A stretch of DNA of 64,000 bases from JASGKO01 sp049840595 (lineage in GTDB: Bacteria > Verrucomicrobiota > Verrucomicrobiia > Chthoniobacterales > Chthoniobacteraceae): contig JASGKO010000043.1 in NCBI GenBank assembly GCA_049840595.1, positions 248,001 to 312,000 on the forward strand, given 5' to 3'. The notes below the pieces were generated by a model. That model saw only the letters and a list, made by a program, of their open reading frames with translations. It had not been told where the DNA came from and did no database searches. How positions within the stretch are numbered: the stretch's first letter is position 1; every line of letters begins with the position of its first letter. Shown piece after piece: positions 8,908 to 17,835 of this stretch. The position numbers were made by a program, and so were the translations under genes.

Positions 8908-9531
8908 CTAGCCCTGCTCGCTTGGGCTTGCTTCCGCGGTCAATCGCCCGGTATTCGCCTTCAGGCTATGGCTTAGATCCGTCCCGCTGGTGGCGACTAC
9001 GCGCTTGATCGTTTTTTGAAAAAACAGGCTGTTCGGCACCTGGAAGACCTGCCCGTCGTCATCGCGCAGCACGGTGTAGAGCAGAGTCAGGTCGGTCACT
9101 TTGCCGCCGATGCGTTCGCCGGGAAATTCCACCCAGTCGTTCACAGCGAAGGGCTTCAGGATCACGAGCAGGAACGAGCATAGAAAATTGCAGAGCACGC
9201 TCCAGGCGGCGATGAAGCCCACCGCTACCATCGCCAGGGTGGTGGCCAAAATGGTGTAAACCGGGATGTTGAAGCGCTGCAATACGGTGGCGGCGATGAG
9301 CAGGATGCCGATCCATTTCACCGCCGTCCGCATCGGGCCTTCCAGCAGCCGGGGCATCGCCACGCGTTGCAACGCCTGGAGCACAAGGTAAAGCAATGCT
9401 GTCCCGGCCGCGATGATGATCACGATCTCGACCGCGTTTTCCCAGGTAAATTCGAGCGGCGCGACTGCGCTTTCAGCGAGCGTGAACGGTCTCAATAGTA
9501 AGTTCCCCATATCCATCTTGGCCGGAAACAT
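8908..9531 (-). CDS. Small-conductance mechanosensitive channel (MscS-like)
   Basis: The 207-residue protein has about three transmembrane helices (residues 35-55, 70-90 and 95-125). The pore-lining helix is VAVGFIAAWSVLCNFLCSF, followed by the MscS beta domain with LKPFAVNDWVEF, GKVTDLTLLYTVLRDDDGQVFQVPNSLFF. It is shorter than E. coli MscS and lacks most of the C-terminal alpha/beta domain. It probably gates on membrane tension during osmotic downshock. A start five codons in (MDMGN) is possible. The gene is bracketed by inverted intergenic repeats. Confidence 0.85.
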   Translation of the reverse strand: MFPAKMDMGNLLLRPFTLAESAVAPLEFTWENAVEIVIIIAAGTALLYLVLQALQRVAMPRLLEGPMRTAVKWIGILLIAATVLQRFNIPVYTILATTLAMVAVGFIAAWSVLCNFLCSFLLVILKPFAVNDWVEFPGERIGGKVTDLTLLYTVLRDDDGQVFQVPNSLFFQKTIKRVVATSGTDLSHSLKANTGRLTAEASPSEQG

Positions 9532-9560
9532 CTCTCACTTCCGAAAACCGTCAATCACTC

Positions 9561-9599
9561 TCCATCCGTGCCCCTCCGCGGCATCCGCGGTTTAAAAAT
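9561..9599 (-). repeat. CGCGGATG-type triple repeat element, reverse orientation
   Basis: Reverse-strand copy (CCATCCGTGCCCCTCCGCGG followed by CATCCGCGGTTTAAAAAT) placed 30 bases before the mscS start. Together with 8863-8907 it brackets the gene in inverted orientation. Confidence 0.65.
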
Positions 9600-9737
9600 A
9601 CTTCTTCATCCTGGGGCCTTGGGGGCTTGGGGTTTCCTTGAGCCCGGCCTATTTCAGTTAATCCGGGTAATTTTCCGCGTCATTCCCTCTGAAAATCTTT
9701 GACGCGCCCCTCCGCCTTGGCGAATCTGCTGCCCTCT

Positions 9738-11126
9738 ATGAATTACGATCTCATCGTCATCGGCGCGGGTCCGGCGGGCTACGTCGCCGCAATCAAAGCC
9801 GCGCAGTTGGGGAAAAAAGTCGCCTGCGTGGACAAGGACCGCGGCGGCGGCACCTGCAACAACTACGGGTGCATTCCCACCAAGGCGCTCTTGAAAAACG
9901 CCGAGCTCTACCACGCGATGGCGCATCGCGCGGCCGAGTTTGGTTTCAAGTACCGATGGCCTCGGCTACGACTGGACGAAGATCATCAAGCGCTCCCGCG
10001 ACGTCTCCGAGAAGGGCTCGGCGGGCATCGATTTCCTGTTCAAGAAAAACAAGATCGACTGGCTGCGCGGCACCGCCGCCATCGACAAGGCCGGTGAAGT
10101 GAAGGTCACCAGCGCCGACGGCAAGACCGAGGCGCACACGGCGGCCAAGATTCTCATCGCCACTGGTTGCGTCTCCCGTCCGCTGCCCGGCCTCGATTTC
10201 AACGGCACCACGGTCATCGGTTCCAAGGAAGCGCTCACGCTGCCCGAGCAGCCGAAGAGCATCGTGATCATCGGCGCGGGCGCGATCGGCGTTGAGTTCG
10301 CCTATTTCTTCAACGCCTTCGGCACCAAGGTGACGATCGTCGAGATGATGCCGAATCTGCTCCCGGTCGAGGATACCGAAGTCTCGCAGACGCTGGAAAA
10401 ATCTTTCGCCAAGCAGGGCGTGACCGTGCTCACCAACCACAAGACGGTGAAGACGGAGACCAGCGACAGCGGCGTAAAAATCACGGTCGAAGACGCCAAG
10501 GGCGCGCAGAAGACGATCGAGGCCGACAAGGTGCTGGTCGCGATCGGCATCCAGCCGCTGCTGCCCGCCGGCTCGCTCAAGTTTGAACTCGTGAAGGGTT
10601 ACCTCAAGACCAGCGACCGCTACGAGACGAGCGTTCCCGGCATCTTTGCCGCCGGCGACATCATCGGGCCGCCCTGGCTCGCGCACGTCGCCAGCTACGA
10701 AGCGGTGCAGGCCGTGAAAGGGATCTTCGATGCGAAGTTCAAGCCGAAGAAAGTCGATACCTTCCCCGGCTGCACCTACTGCCACCCGCAGGTCGCGAGC
10801 GTCGGTCTCACCGAGCGCGCGGTGAAGGAGAAGGGCCTCAAGTACAAGGTCGGCAAGTTCCCGTTCATGGCCAGCGGCAAGGCCCGCGCCATCGGCGAGA
10901 GCGAGGGCTTTGTGAAGCTCATCATCGGCGAGCCGCACGGCGAAATCCTCGGCGCGCACATCATCGGGCCGGAAGCCACGGAGATGATCGCCGAGCTCGG
11001 GCTCGCGATTTCCGCCGAGGCTCGACCTACGAGGAGATCGAGGCGACCATCCACGCCCACCCGACGCTCAGCGAAGCGGTGTTCGAAGCGGCGGAAGTGG
11101 CGGCTGGTCACGCGATTCACATCTAG
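9738..11126 (+). CDS. lpdA: Dihydrolipoyl dehydrogenase (two frame disruptions)
   Basis: Flavoprotein disulfide reductase of about 462 residues, the E3 component of 2-oxoacid dehydrogenase complexes. The FAD site is GAGPAGYVAA. The redox disulfide lies in GTCNNYGCIPTK, the NAD site is GAGAIGVEFAYFF, ATGGD is replaced by FAAGDIIG, and the C-terminal base is in HAHPTLSE. The frame shifts at 9953 (AAG-TAC-C-GAT, one extra base) and is restored near 11020 (one base short, or two extra) just before TYEEIEATIHAHPTL. The whole span is a multiple of three, so the two changes compensate. No E1 or E2 genes are in view. A strong terminator follows. Confidence 0.85.
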
Positions 11127-11150
11127 TTCAGCGGAAGATTTTCCCTTGCG

Positions 11151-11184
11151 AAAGGCGCCCGGATTCCGGGCGCCTTTTGTTTTT
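11151..11184 (+). terminator. Rho-independent terminator after lpdA
   Basis: AAAGGCGCCCGGA is followed immediately by its reverse complement TCCGGGCGCCTTT, then TGTTTTT. The stem is perfect over 13 bases with a T-rich tail, 25 bases after the lpdA stop. Confidence 0.9.
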
Positions 11185-11238
11185 CATGCTTCCGAATTTT
11201 GCCATGTGAAAGATTCGAAATGATACGAAAGTAAGCCC

Positions 11239-11886
11239 GTGCAGTTCGATCGCATCGCCGCTTATTATCATTGGATGGAGCTTTTCTGCGCCGGTGGCCT
11301 CATGCAGCGGAGTCGCCTCGCGCATCTGGCGGGGACGAAAGACTGTCGAAGCGCATTGCTGGTGGGCGAGGGGCATGGGCGGTTTCTTGAAGCGCTGTTG
11401 CGCTATCACCCGACCATTGAGGTGACCTTTCTCGACTCCAGCGCGCAAATGATCGCACATACCCGGGCCCGGCTGGAACGGCGGGGGCTCGATCTCTCAC
11501 GGGTCACCTTCATCCATGCCGATCTGCTCCAATCCGAGCTTCCGGGGCGGACCTTCGACCTGATCGTGACGCATTTCTTCCTCGATTGCCTGCAGCCAGC
11601 GCAGCTCCGCCGCGCCGTTCGCATGCTGGGTCGCAGTGCCGCGCCCGAGGCCATCTGGTTGCTGGCCGATTTTCAAATTCCGCCCGCGGGCTGGCGGCGC
11701 TGGCGGGCGCGCGTCATCGTTTTTGCGCTCTACACTTTCTTTCGCTGGACGGCCCGGCTTTCGGCCCGCTGGTTGACCCCTCCCGATTCCTTCCTGGGCG
11801 CGGCGGGTTTCCAGCTCCACAAGCGCCGGGCTTCCTACTGTGGCCTCGCCCATAGCGACCTGTGGCGGCGTGGGGTGCCGGGGTAG
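11239..11886 (+). CDS. Class I SAM-dependent methyltransferase
   Basis: A 215-residue protein with motif I ALLVGEGHGRFLEALL, an acidic residue ending the second strand (VTFLDSSAQMI), and FDLIVTHFFLDCL at motif IV. The C-terminal half has a hydrophobic stretch (RVIVFALYTFFRW) that may sit at the membrane surface. The start codon is GTG at 11239; no nearby ATG keeps the full motif region. It lies alone between the lpdA terminator and a convergent sulfotransferase gene. The substrate is unknown; a quinone- or lipid-like substrate would be compatible but is speculative. Confidence 0.75.
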   Translation: MQFDRIAAYYHWMELFCAGGLMQRSRLAHLAGTKDCRSALLVGEGHGRFLEALLRYHPTIEVTFLDSSAQMIAHTRARLERRGLDLSRVTFIHADLLQSELPGRTFDLIVTHFFLDCLQPAQLRRAVRMLGRSAAPEAIWLLADFQIPPAGWRRWRARVIVFALYTFFRWTARLSARWLTPPDSFLGAAGFQLHKRRASYCGLAHSDLWRRGVPG

Positions 11887-11984
11887 GGGGCTGTCCCGCT
11901 CACTGAACGATGCCGCTTGCGGTGTGGTCGCTGGAAGATCCGGGAAATGGCCTCACGGCGGCAAGGCGTCGGTTTGGGACCGGC

Positions 11985-13325
11985 TTATTGCGGGAACGTC
12001 TCGTTCTTTTCCACCAAGCCCGACAAGACGCGCGAGCAAATGTGGATCAGAAACGTGAAGATGAGGAACTGCATGAAATGCATCGCCACATCCCAAGTGT
12101 ATATCATGGCCGAGAACTCCACTTTCCCCCGGATAAAGACGACACTCGCGCGCATCAAAGCTCCCGCCAGACAGACAGCGGCGCTGGGTTTCAGCCCCAG
12201 CCGAAAGGCGGCGACACTGATGGGCAGGAGATAGAAGGGCGCCATGGTCACCCCGATGCCGGTCCACCAGTCAAAGGCGGTGATCGCGAGCAACATCGAA
12301 ATGGTGAGGGCGATCGTTTCCATCGCGCGCCAGATGCCCACCTCTTCCCGGCCCGGCTCCTGTAAATACGCCTTGAGTGCGCGGTAGTTGCGAATCCACT
12401 TCACGGGGAGCAACTCGTAGAGCCAGCGGATGGCGAGGTAATAGGAAATGAAGGCCGCGCCGACGCTTTGATAGTAGGCATACTCTCCCCAGGAGGCTTC
12501 CGAGGGCTGCCGCTGAGGGTTGCCACTGAGCATTCGATCCCAGCGCTGCTGGAATCGCTCGATGCATTCCTCGCGCTCTGGCGGAATTTCCGTGATTTGC
12601 CGGGTGCGCTTGGAAATTTCGCGACTGCGCAGGTGGTCGTGTTCCGGTTGCTCGCTGATGGCCGAGAGGTCGGAGCCATGGAGCGTGGCCATCTGCGGGG
12701 TGAACTCCAGCCCGAGAAAGTCGCAAACGCCGCGCAGCGTTTCCGGGGTATTCTGCACGATGTCCTCGTAATGGACACAATGAACCGGCACGCCGCGGGC
12801 CTTCAGCACCTGCATATCGCGCACCAGTTTCTCCTGTTCGCGCATGAGGCGATAGAACCCGCCGCGCTTGCCAAACCATGGCGTATGCAGACTGGCCGAA
12901 AGCACGCTGCGATAGACTTCCGAGAAGTCGCGGAGCAGAAACAGGTAGCGGGCGTCCGGGGTCTTTTTGTGCAGCTCGGTGAGATAGGCGGGGTAAATCG
13001 GCGATTTTTCACCGTAAATCCGGTAGTCGTCCTTCTCCTTTGCATAAGTGAGATAGAGCGAACGGGCATCGCGCACCTGGGCGAGATCGATGGACTTCAA
13101 TCCATGGCGGCTGATCGCCTGGTTCCAAATCTCCAGCCGTTGCAGGTTGTGCAGGGACAAGTTTTGCAAGCCCGGGTAGAGGGCATTGGCCTCATACATC
13201 AGGGCGATCTGCGGGTGCTGGTTCAGCAGCGCGTAGAGCAGCGAGGTTCCGGAACGGGTGAGTCCCACCACGAAAAGAAGCGTCTTCTCGTTAAAGACAG
13301 ATTGGGGGATGTCCAGTTGGTTCAT
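11985..13325 (-). CDS. Sulfotransferase with C-terminal membrane domain
   Basis: The 446-residue product starts MNQLDIPQS. The N-terminal 280 residues form a PAPS-dependent sulfotransferase: the 5'-phosphosulfate loop is FVVGLTRSGTSLLYALLNQHP, and a 3'-phosphate region is seen in FLLRDFSEVYRSVLSA. Residues about 335-446 are a multi-helix membrane region containing DWWTGIGVTMAPFYLLPIS, which resembles the N-terminal membrane sensor region of many histidine kinases and diguanylate cyclases. This fusion order is unusual. The enzyme may sulfate a membrane-associated glycan or lipid. No other sulfation genes are adjacent. Confidence 0.75.
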   Translation of the reverse strand: MNQLDIPQSVFNEKTLLFVVGLTRSGTSLLYALLNQHPQIALMYEANALYPGLQNLSLHNLQRLEIWNQAISRHGLKSIDLAQVRDARSLYLTYAKEKDDYRIYGEKSPIYPAYLTELHKKTPDARYLFLLRDFSEVYRSVLSASLHTPWFGKRGGFYRLMREQEKLVRDMQVLKARGVPVHCVHYEDIVQNTPETLRGVCDFLGLEFTPQMATLHGSDLSAISEQPEHDHLRSREISKRTRQITEIPPEREECIERFQQRWDRMLSGNPQRQPSEASWGEYAYYQSVGAAFISYYLAIRWLYELLPVKWIRNYRALKAYLQEPGREEVGIWRAMETIALTISMLLAITAFDWWTGIGVTMAPFYLLPISVAAFRLGLKPSAAVCLAGALMRASVVFIRGKVEFSAMIYTWDVAMHFMQFLIFTFLIHICSRVLSGLVEKNETFPQ

Positions 13326-13500
13326 ACTACTACTTGTCACCAAGGTAAAAATTTAGACCGCCATCGCTTTTTACAGCCGAAATCATGCCAGTTGGCATTT
13401 TCAAAACAATCCGCAAATTGTAAAGAAAATGTAATTGATTTGTCATGTCATCGATTAACCGCTCCATCGGGAACACCCTCCGCAAGGGGCAAGGGTTTTA

Positions 13501-13527
13501 TATAACCTCCCGCGTCGGGGAGATATA
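13501..13527. promoter_or_regulatory. Possible operator or hairpin upstream of hydrolase pair
   Basis: An imperfect inverted repeat, TATAaCCTCCC and GGGGAGaTATA, separated by a few bases lies about 85 bases before the GDSL hydrolase start. It could be an operator or 5' hairpin. The evidence is symmetry only. Confidence 0.3.
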
Positions 13528-13610
13528 GGGGTGTTTACTTATTTTGGTCCGGCCATGATTCTCCAAACATGGGATTGCACCCCTGCCCATGACCGGCTAC
13601 ACCTGCCCAC

Positions 13611-14285
13611 ATGCCGGTAGGGTATTTTCGCGAAGACTCGCCATATATTCAGGAGTTCAGAAACTTCGCCAGGGAAGAAAGCAAGGGCGTCCATCCACGG
13701 GGCCAGGTGCTCTTCTATGGCAGTTCGTCGATTCGTCTCTGGGCGAATCTGGCCGAGGATTTTGCGCCGGTGAGAGTGATTAATCGCGGGTTTGGCGGCT
13801 CGACGCTCGACGACTGCCTGCGGGAAATGTATTGGTTGGTCAATCCGCTGGAACCTCGCGCCATGGTTTTCTACGCCGGCGATAACGATCTCGACCAGGG
13901 AGCCACTCCCGAGCGGCTCCGCGCGCTCTTTGTCGATTTCATCCGCCAGGTCGAGCGCACGCTGGGCCCGATCCCGATGATCTGCCTCTCGGTCAAGGCC
14001 AGCCCGGCCCGGTTTTGGAACGTCATGAACATCCGCCGCGCCAACGACCTGCTCGCCGAGGCCGCCGCCGCTTTCCCGCAGGTAAGCTGGCTCGACGTCT
14101 GCCCCATGATGTTGAACCCCGACGGCACCCCGCGGCGCGATCTTTATACGGATGACCTGCTGCACGTGAACCGCTCCGGTTACGCCCTCTGGACCGGGCA
14201 CATCAAAGCCTGGATGAAAGAGAACGGCCTCGTCCCGGAACCCGAACCGCAGCCCCCCGTTCAGGCGCAGGCGCCCGCTTCCTGA
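13611..14285 (+). CDS. GDSL/SGNH-family hydrolase
   Basis: A 224-residue protein with the four SGNH blocks: FYGSSSIRLW (block I, catalytic Ser), GFGGSTL (block II Gly), YAGDNDL (block III Asn) and DLLHVNRSGY (block V, Asp and His). The C-terminal tail is rich in Pro and Gln (PEPEPQPPVQAQ). It has no signal peptide, so it is probably cytoplasmic. It is followed after three bases by an alpha/beta hydrolase gene, and the two are probably co-transcribed. An ester or acyl substrate is expected, but its identity is unknown. Confidence 0.85.
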   Translation: MPVGYFREDSPYIQEFRNFAREESKGVHPRGQVLFYGSSSIRLWANLAEDFAPVRVINRGFGGSTLDDCLREMYWLVNPLEPRAMVFYAGDNDLDQGATPERLRALFVDFIRQVERTLGPIPMICLSVKASPARFWNVMNIRRANDLLAEAAAAFPQVSWLDVCPMMLNPDGTPRRDLYTDDLLHVNRSGYALWTGHIKAWMKENGLVPEPEPQPPVQAQAPAS

Positions 14286-14288
14286 TCC

Positions 14289-15017
14289 ATGAACCGCGAG
14301 TACCACAAATGGCACAGCCCGGCGCTCCAGCGCGACATGGAACTCCTCGTCTTCGGCCATGCGGGTCCGCGCATGCTCGTCTTCCCCACCCGCAAGCAGC
14401 GCTTCTTCGAGTTTGAAGACCACGGGATGGTCCACTCCCTGCGCCACCAGCTCGAGGCCGGGACCTTGCAGCTCATTTGCGTGGATGGGATTGATGACGA
14501 AAGTCTCTACTGTTTCGACATCGGCCCCGAGCAGCGAATCGCGCGGCATCTCGAGTATGAGCGCTATATTTTGGAAGAGGTGCTGCCCTTTTCCGAGCGA
14601 CTCAATCCCAAGAGCCCCCTCTTTGCCCACGGCTCCAGCTTCGGGGCCTACCACGCAATGACGATTGCCCTGCGGCATCCGCAGCATTTCGAGCGCATCA
14701 TCGCCTTCAGTGGCCGCTACGATCTCACGCTGAATATCGGCGATTTCCATTCCCTCTTCCACGGCTACTACGAGGACGATCTGTGCGAGCTCATGCCCAC
14801 GCACTTCATGCCGCTGCTCAAAAACCAGCGCCGTCTCCGCCTCATTCGCAAGCTGCAAATTACCGTCGTGATCGGCGAGGACGACCCGTTCTTTGAGGAC
14901 AACTGCAAGCTTTCCGCCGCCTTTACGCAAAAGAAGATCAAGCACGACTTCCATCTCTGGTGCGGCAACGCCCATCGCTTCCGCTACTGGCGGCAGATGG
15001 TGCGGGTTTATTTGTGA
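14289..15017 (+). CDS. Putative esterase, alpha/beta hydrolase fold
   Basis: A 242-residue protein of the esterase D-like type. The nucleophile elbow is HGSSFGAYHAM (GxSxG), with probable Asp in VVIGEDDPFF and His in LWCGNAHRFRYW. Its N-terminus (MNREYHKWHSPALQRDMELLVFG) matches proteins annotated as putative esterases in bacteria. It forms a tight pair with the GDSL hydrolase upstream. It is probably a cytoplasmic carboxylesterase, and the substrate is unknown. Confidence 0.8.
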   Translation: MNREYHKWHSPALQRDMELLVFGHAGPRMLVFPTRKQRFFEFEDHGMVHSLRHQLEAGTLQLICVDGIDDESLYCFDIGPEQRIARHLEYERYILEEVLPFSERLNPKSPLFAHGSSFGAYHAMTIALRHPQHFERIIAFSGRYDLTLNIGDFHSLFHGYYEDDLCELMPTHFMPLLKNQRRLRLIRKLQITVVIGEDDPFFEDNCKLSAAFTQKKIKHDFHLWCGNAHRFRYWRQMVRVYL

Positions 15018-15070
15018 GGCGAATGCAACCACGGAAGTGAAACATTCTCTGCGCTGGAAGTAGCGAAGAA

Positions 15071-15191
15071 GTTTAACCGCGGATGACGCGGATGGGTACG
15101 GATAGAAGACAAGCCAATCTGCGATAACCGGGTTATCCGCGATTCAAGACTTTCTTCTCTTCATGGCCTTCGTGTTCTTCGTGGTTATTTT
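15071..15191. repeat. Composite short-period repeats in a gene-free gap
   Basis: The gap 15018-15345 holds no gene. It contains a forward CGCGGATG-type element (15071-15104), a partial reverse copy (15133-15148), and a reverse CACGAAG-type element (15159-15191, read as TTCGTG units). The rest of the gap shows nothing recognisable. Confidence 0.6.
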
Positions 15192-15345
15192 CTACTTCTT
15201 GGTGCCGCCAGGGATCACCTCGTCGGCCCAGCGGGGAAAAAGTTGAGGTCCCTCGGCTACGCTCGGGGTGACATTTTGGAGGGAGTGCGGAGATTGCAAA
15301 TGGTGTCACTCGCCACCCGGGAATGAGCTGGAAACGGCGGGGTAA

Positions 15346-15696
15346 TTAACCTGCTACCAGTAGATCAATCTCCGGGTCCAGCATCAGCCGCAGCATTTCC
15401 TGCAGCTCCGGGTCCATCACCTCGAACTCATCGGGGATTTCCAGCACGTCGATCCTTGGCAATTCGAGCTCTTGGAATCGCTCCTGAATCCAGCGCTGGT
15501 GCGAGCGCTCCATGGCAAAGACCACATCCGCCCAGCGCAAATCCGCCTCGCTCACCCGGCGTGGGGATTCCGCCCGCACTCCGGCCGAGCGCACTTCCAC
15601 CCGGGGATCGTTCCGATAAATGCGCTCCGCCGTCACGCTGCGCTGCTTGTTCATCGCGCAGACGAAGAGGATTTTGAGGCGACGTGATGTGACCAT
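15346..15696 (-). CDS. Low-molecular-weight phosphatase-like protein
   Basis: A 116-residue protein related to low-molecular-weight protein tyrosine phosphatases. It opens KILFVCAMNKQRSVTAERIY, where CAMNKQR fits the CxxxxxR loop but differs from the classical CxGNxCRS. RSAGVRAESPRRVSEADLRWADVVFAM matches the family, and IPDEFEVMDPEL contains the usual C-terminal Asp. Short proteins of this type are common and mostly uncharacterised, so activity is uncertain. The start at 15696 (MVTSRRLKILF) leaves 7 bases to the upstream membrane gene, with which it may form an operon. Confidence 0.7.
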   Translation of the reverse strand: MVTSRRLKILFVCAMNKQRSVTAERIYRNDPRVEVRSAGVRAESPRRVSEADLRWADVVFAMERSHQRWIQERFQELELPRIDVLEIPDEFEVMDPELQEMLRLMLDPEIDLLVAG

Positions 15697-15703
15697 GGAT
15701 AGC

Positions 15704-16063
15704 TTACGCGACCTCGGGCTTGTCGCCATCCCGCTTCAGCTCCGCCATCACGGTGGAGTAAAGATCCGGACGGTTCATGCGTTCCTTCTCCCAAGGATCG
15801 AAGCGGCGCAGGCAACGTTTCCAAAAGTTGAAGACCAGCAAAAAGAGAAACATTTGCCCCAATACCTGCGACCAGCCATGGCCCAGACTAAAGGGAAACA
15901 GCGGAGTTTTTAAGCATGCGCCCAAGGCATACAAAGTGGCGATCTGAAGTCCCACCATCATAAAACTGAAACCTATGCGTTTCCCCCGCGTCCCGCCATT
16001 CCAGCGGTTGTAGTTCTTCATTACCGACCTCATGGCCTCAAGCTTATCACGTTCCATCTTCAC
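15704..16063 (-). CDS. Small membrane protein, unknown function
   Basis: A 119-residue protein with two hydrophobic helices (about residues 32-52 and 62-82) between basic cytoplasmic ends; the C-terminus is charged (FDPWEKERMNRPDLY). It lies directly upstream of the phosphatase-like gene on the same strand. I do not recognise the family. Topology suggests both termini are cytoplasmic. Confidence 0.55.
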   Translation of the reverse strand: MKMERDKLEAMRSVMKNYNRWNGGTRGKRIGFSFMMVGLQIATLYALGACLKTPLFPFSLGHGWSQVLGQMFLFLLVFNFWKRCLRRFDPWEKERMNRPDLYSTVMAELKRDGDKPEVA

Positions 16064-16187
16064 GACAGATTAGCTTAGTGGCCACAGGCTCTCATGGCAA
16101 GGGACGTGGTGGTAGGAACAAAGCAGCACCATCCGCCGAGTCCTCGGTGGAAATCAACTTTCGATGCCTCAGTACCCCTGCTGAGGT

Positions 16188-16613
16188 TTAGCGCTGCGGG
16201 AAGGTCTTGTAACGCTTGTAGGCGTCCATGGCCTCGGTTTCATCCCCGGCGCTTTCGTAGCACATTGCGAGGTTATGCCAGGCTTCGGCGTAATTGGGGT
16301 CGGCCTGGGTCGCCTTCTTGAAAGCCTCGGTGGCCTCGGTGGTCTTGCCTTCCTGCATGTACATATTGCCGAGGGCAAAATAGTCCACACCACTGGTGGG
16401 TGGCTGAGGCTGACCGGCCGGAAGTCCCGGCTCGACCGCGCCGCCCGGAGGGATGGCAGGGGCTGGGGGCTGGGGCAGCGCCACCAGTTCCGGCTTCTTC
16501 GCTTCCGACTGCAGGACCGAGTGACCCGGCTCAACATGCTTGAACTGGGCACAACCTGCCGTTGCCATCGCAACGGCAACAGCCCATCGAACATACTGGA
16601 AGCGAATTTTCAT
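16188..16613 (-). CDS. Tetratricopeptide repeat lipoprotein
   Basis: A 141-residue protein starting MKIRFQYVRW, with a signal peptide ending ATAGCAQF (lipobox, Cys near residue 21), a proline-rich linker, and two TPR units near the C-terminus (YFALGNMYMQEGKTTEATEAF and YAEAWHNLAMCYESAGDETEAM). It is probably anchored to the inner or outer membrane and acts as a scaffold. The longer upstream start is rejected because it would place residues before the signal peptide. No operon partner identifies its complex. Confidence 0.8.
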   Translation of the reverse strand: MKIRFQYVRWAVAVAMATAGCAQFKHVEPGHSVLQSEAKKPELVALPQPPAPAIPPGGAVEPGLPAGQPQPPTSGVDYFALGNMYMQEGKTTEATEAFKKATQADPNYAEAWHNLAMCYESAGDETEAMDAYKRYKTFPQR

Positions 16614-16697
16614 CAAGATTGATAAAGCAAATTGCTTGCCACATGCTTTTACAAGCACCCATTGCGCTAGTTAATGTGGCACAGAGCCGTCGGTTTC

Positions 16698-17303
16698 TCA
16701 ATCTTTGTCGCCATCGGCTGGCAAGACGGGGAGATTCTTTTCCAGCCAGGCGGGGATTTGTTTTACCGCTTTCGTTAGTTTTCCATCCCGATATTCCGCC
16801 ACCAATTGATAGGGATGGGCCAGATCAGAATGATCATACACATAGACGAAGGGCAAGGCGCCAATGGCCCGCCGTAGATTCGCCATGGTCCGGGGATAAC
16901 GGGTGATTAGTTTCTCCGTGGGAACACTATGCCCGCCTTGCGATACTCGTAGCTTGACGCGTTTCTTCGATAGCTCCGGACTGTCAATCCCGATGAAAAA
17001 CAACACGACGGTGTAACCCCTCGTGGCGGCCCGCTGGAGAAAATTCACTTTGTCTCCCACCGGATCGGAAAACACCGTCTCAAAGACAAAACTCTCCTTT
17101 TGCGCGAGCAACTGATCCCGGAGTTGCCCGGCGATCTCCGCTGCACGATAGGCGTCAATCGCCAAATCTTTCGCCAGGACATCCGTGTTGAGGAAGCGTA
17201 ACGCTGCCGCCTTCAAATGCGTGTGGTAAAAGGTTGTTTTGCCCGCGCCATTTGGCCCCGCGACCATGACCACGATCGGGCGCCGATTCAGCGGTGGTTT
17301 CAT
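16698..17303 (-). CDS. Zeta toxin-family kinase
   Basis: A 201-residue P-loop protein starting MKPPLNRRP. The Walker A is VAGPNGAGKTTFY, followed by FLNTDVLAKDL and FVFETVFSDP, as in zeta-toxin and UDP-N-acetylglucosamine kinase-like proteins. A later R-rich helix (KKRVKLRVSQGGHSVPTEKLITRY) matches the family. Such enzymes can phosphorylate UDP-GlcNAc and block wall synthesis. The start overlaps the stop of the ParD-like gene (ATGA), so the two are translationally coupled as a toxin-antitoxin pair. The toxin role is inferred from family and context. Confidence 0.8.
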   Translation of the reverse strand: MKPPLNRRPIVVMVAGPNGAGKTTFYHTHLKAAALRFLNTDVLAKDLAIDAYRAAEIAGQLRDQLLAQKESFVFETVFSDPVGDKVNFLQRAATRGYTVVLFFIGIDSPELSKKRVKLRVSQGGHSVPTEKLITRYPRTMANLRRAIGALPFVYVYDHSDLAHPYQLVAEYRDGKLTKAVKQIPAWLEKNLPVLPADGDKD

Positions 17304-17710
17304 GCCGCCGCCACGGTCGCCTTTGCCCTTTTCTTGCGCGCCGGTTTCACTGCGACCCATTCATCGCTAATAAACTGGACCGTTGTCCGCGTGCCATCGG
17401 CATCAATCCGAATCAGCAAATCTTTGTTTCCCTCGACCGGTTCGTAGTGGGGAAAAGGCAGGGTTTCCAAATAGACCTTCAACCTCTCCCGCCCGACTGG
17501 GGTCTCCACCTCGGCAATACATTCGGAGAGCGGCTTGGCGATGGCCTTCTGGCAAAGCGCCAGCACTTGCGGAGCTTGCAACAACGGCTCAATGGCCCGG
17601 CCCAACCGCGCCCAAAATTCAACCTGCCCGGCAATCGAGCGCTCGACCGCCTGCGAGGCGATTCGCGCATCCAAGACCAAGGCATCAGAAAGTTTTACCG
17701 GTTGGCTCAT
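17300..17710 (-). CDS. ParD-like antitoxin
   Basis: A 136-residue protein. The N-terminus (MSQPVKLSDALVLDARIASQ, then VERSIAGQVEFWARLGRAIEPLL) matches the ParD-like antitoxin family with a ribbon-helix-helix type DNA-binding start. The C-terminus is basic and alanine-rich (KPARKKRAKATVAAA). It precedes and overlaps the zeta-like toxin gene, the usual antitoxin-first order. It probably represses its own promoter and neutralises the toxin. Confidence 0.75.
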   Translation of the reverse strand: MSQPVKLSDALVLDARIASQAVERSIAGQVEFWARLGRAIEPLLQAPQVLALCQKAIAKPLSECIAEVETPVGRERLKVYLETLPFPHYEPVEGNKDLLIRIDADGTRTTVQFISDEWVAVKPARKKRAKATVAAA

Positions 17711-17835
17711 GCCTTCAAGGTAGCATTTTGCTACCGATTGTCAATAAAGGTCATTTTGCTTGGTCGAAGCCGACTTGGCGACGGTCATAGACCGCCGCTA
17801 CAGCTTTTACGCTTGCGTGTCTCGGCCGTGAAAAA

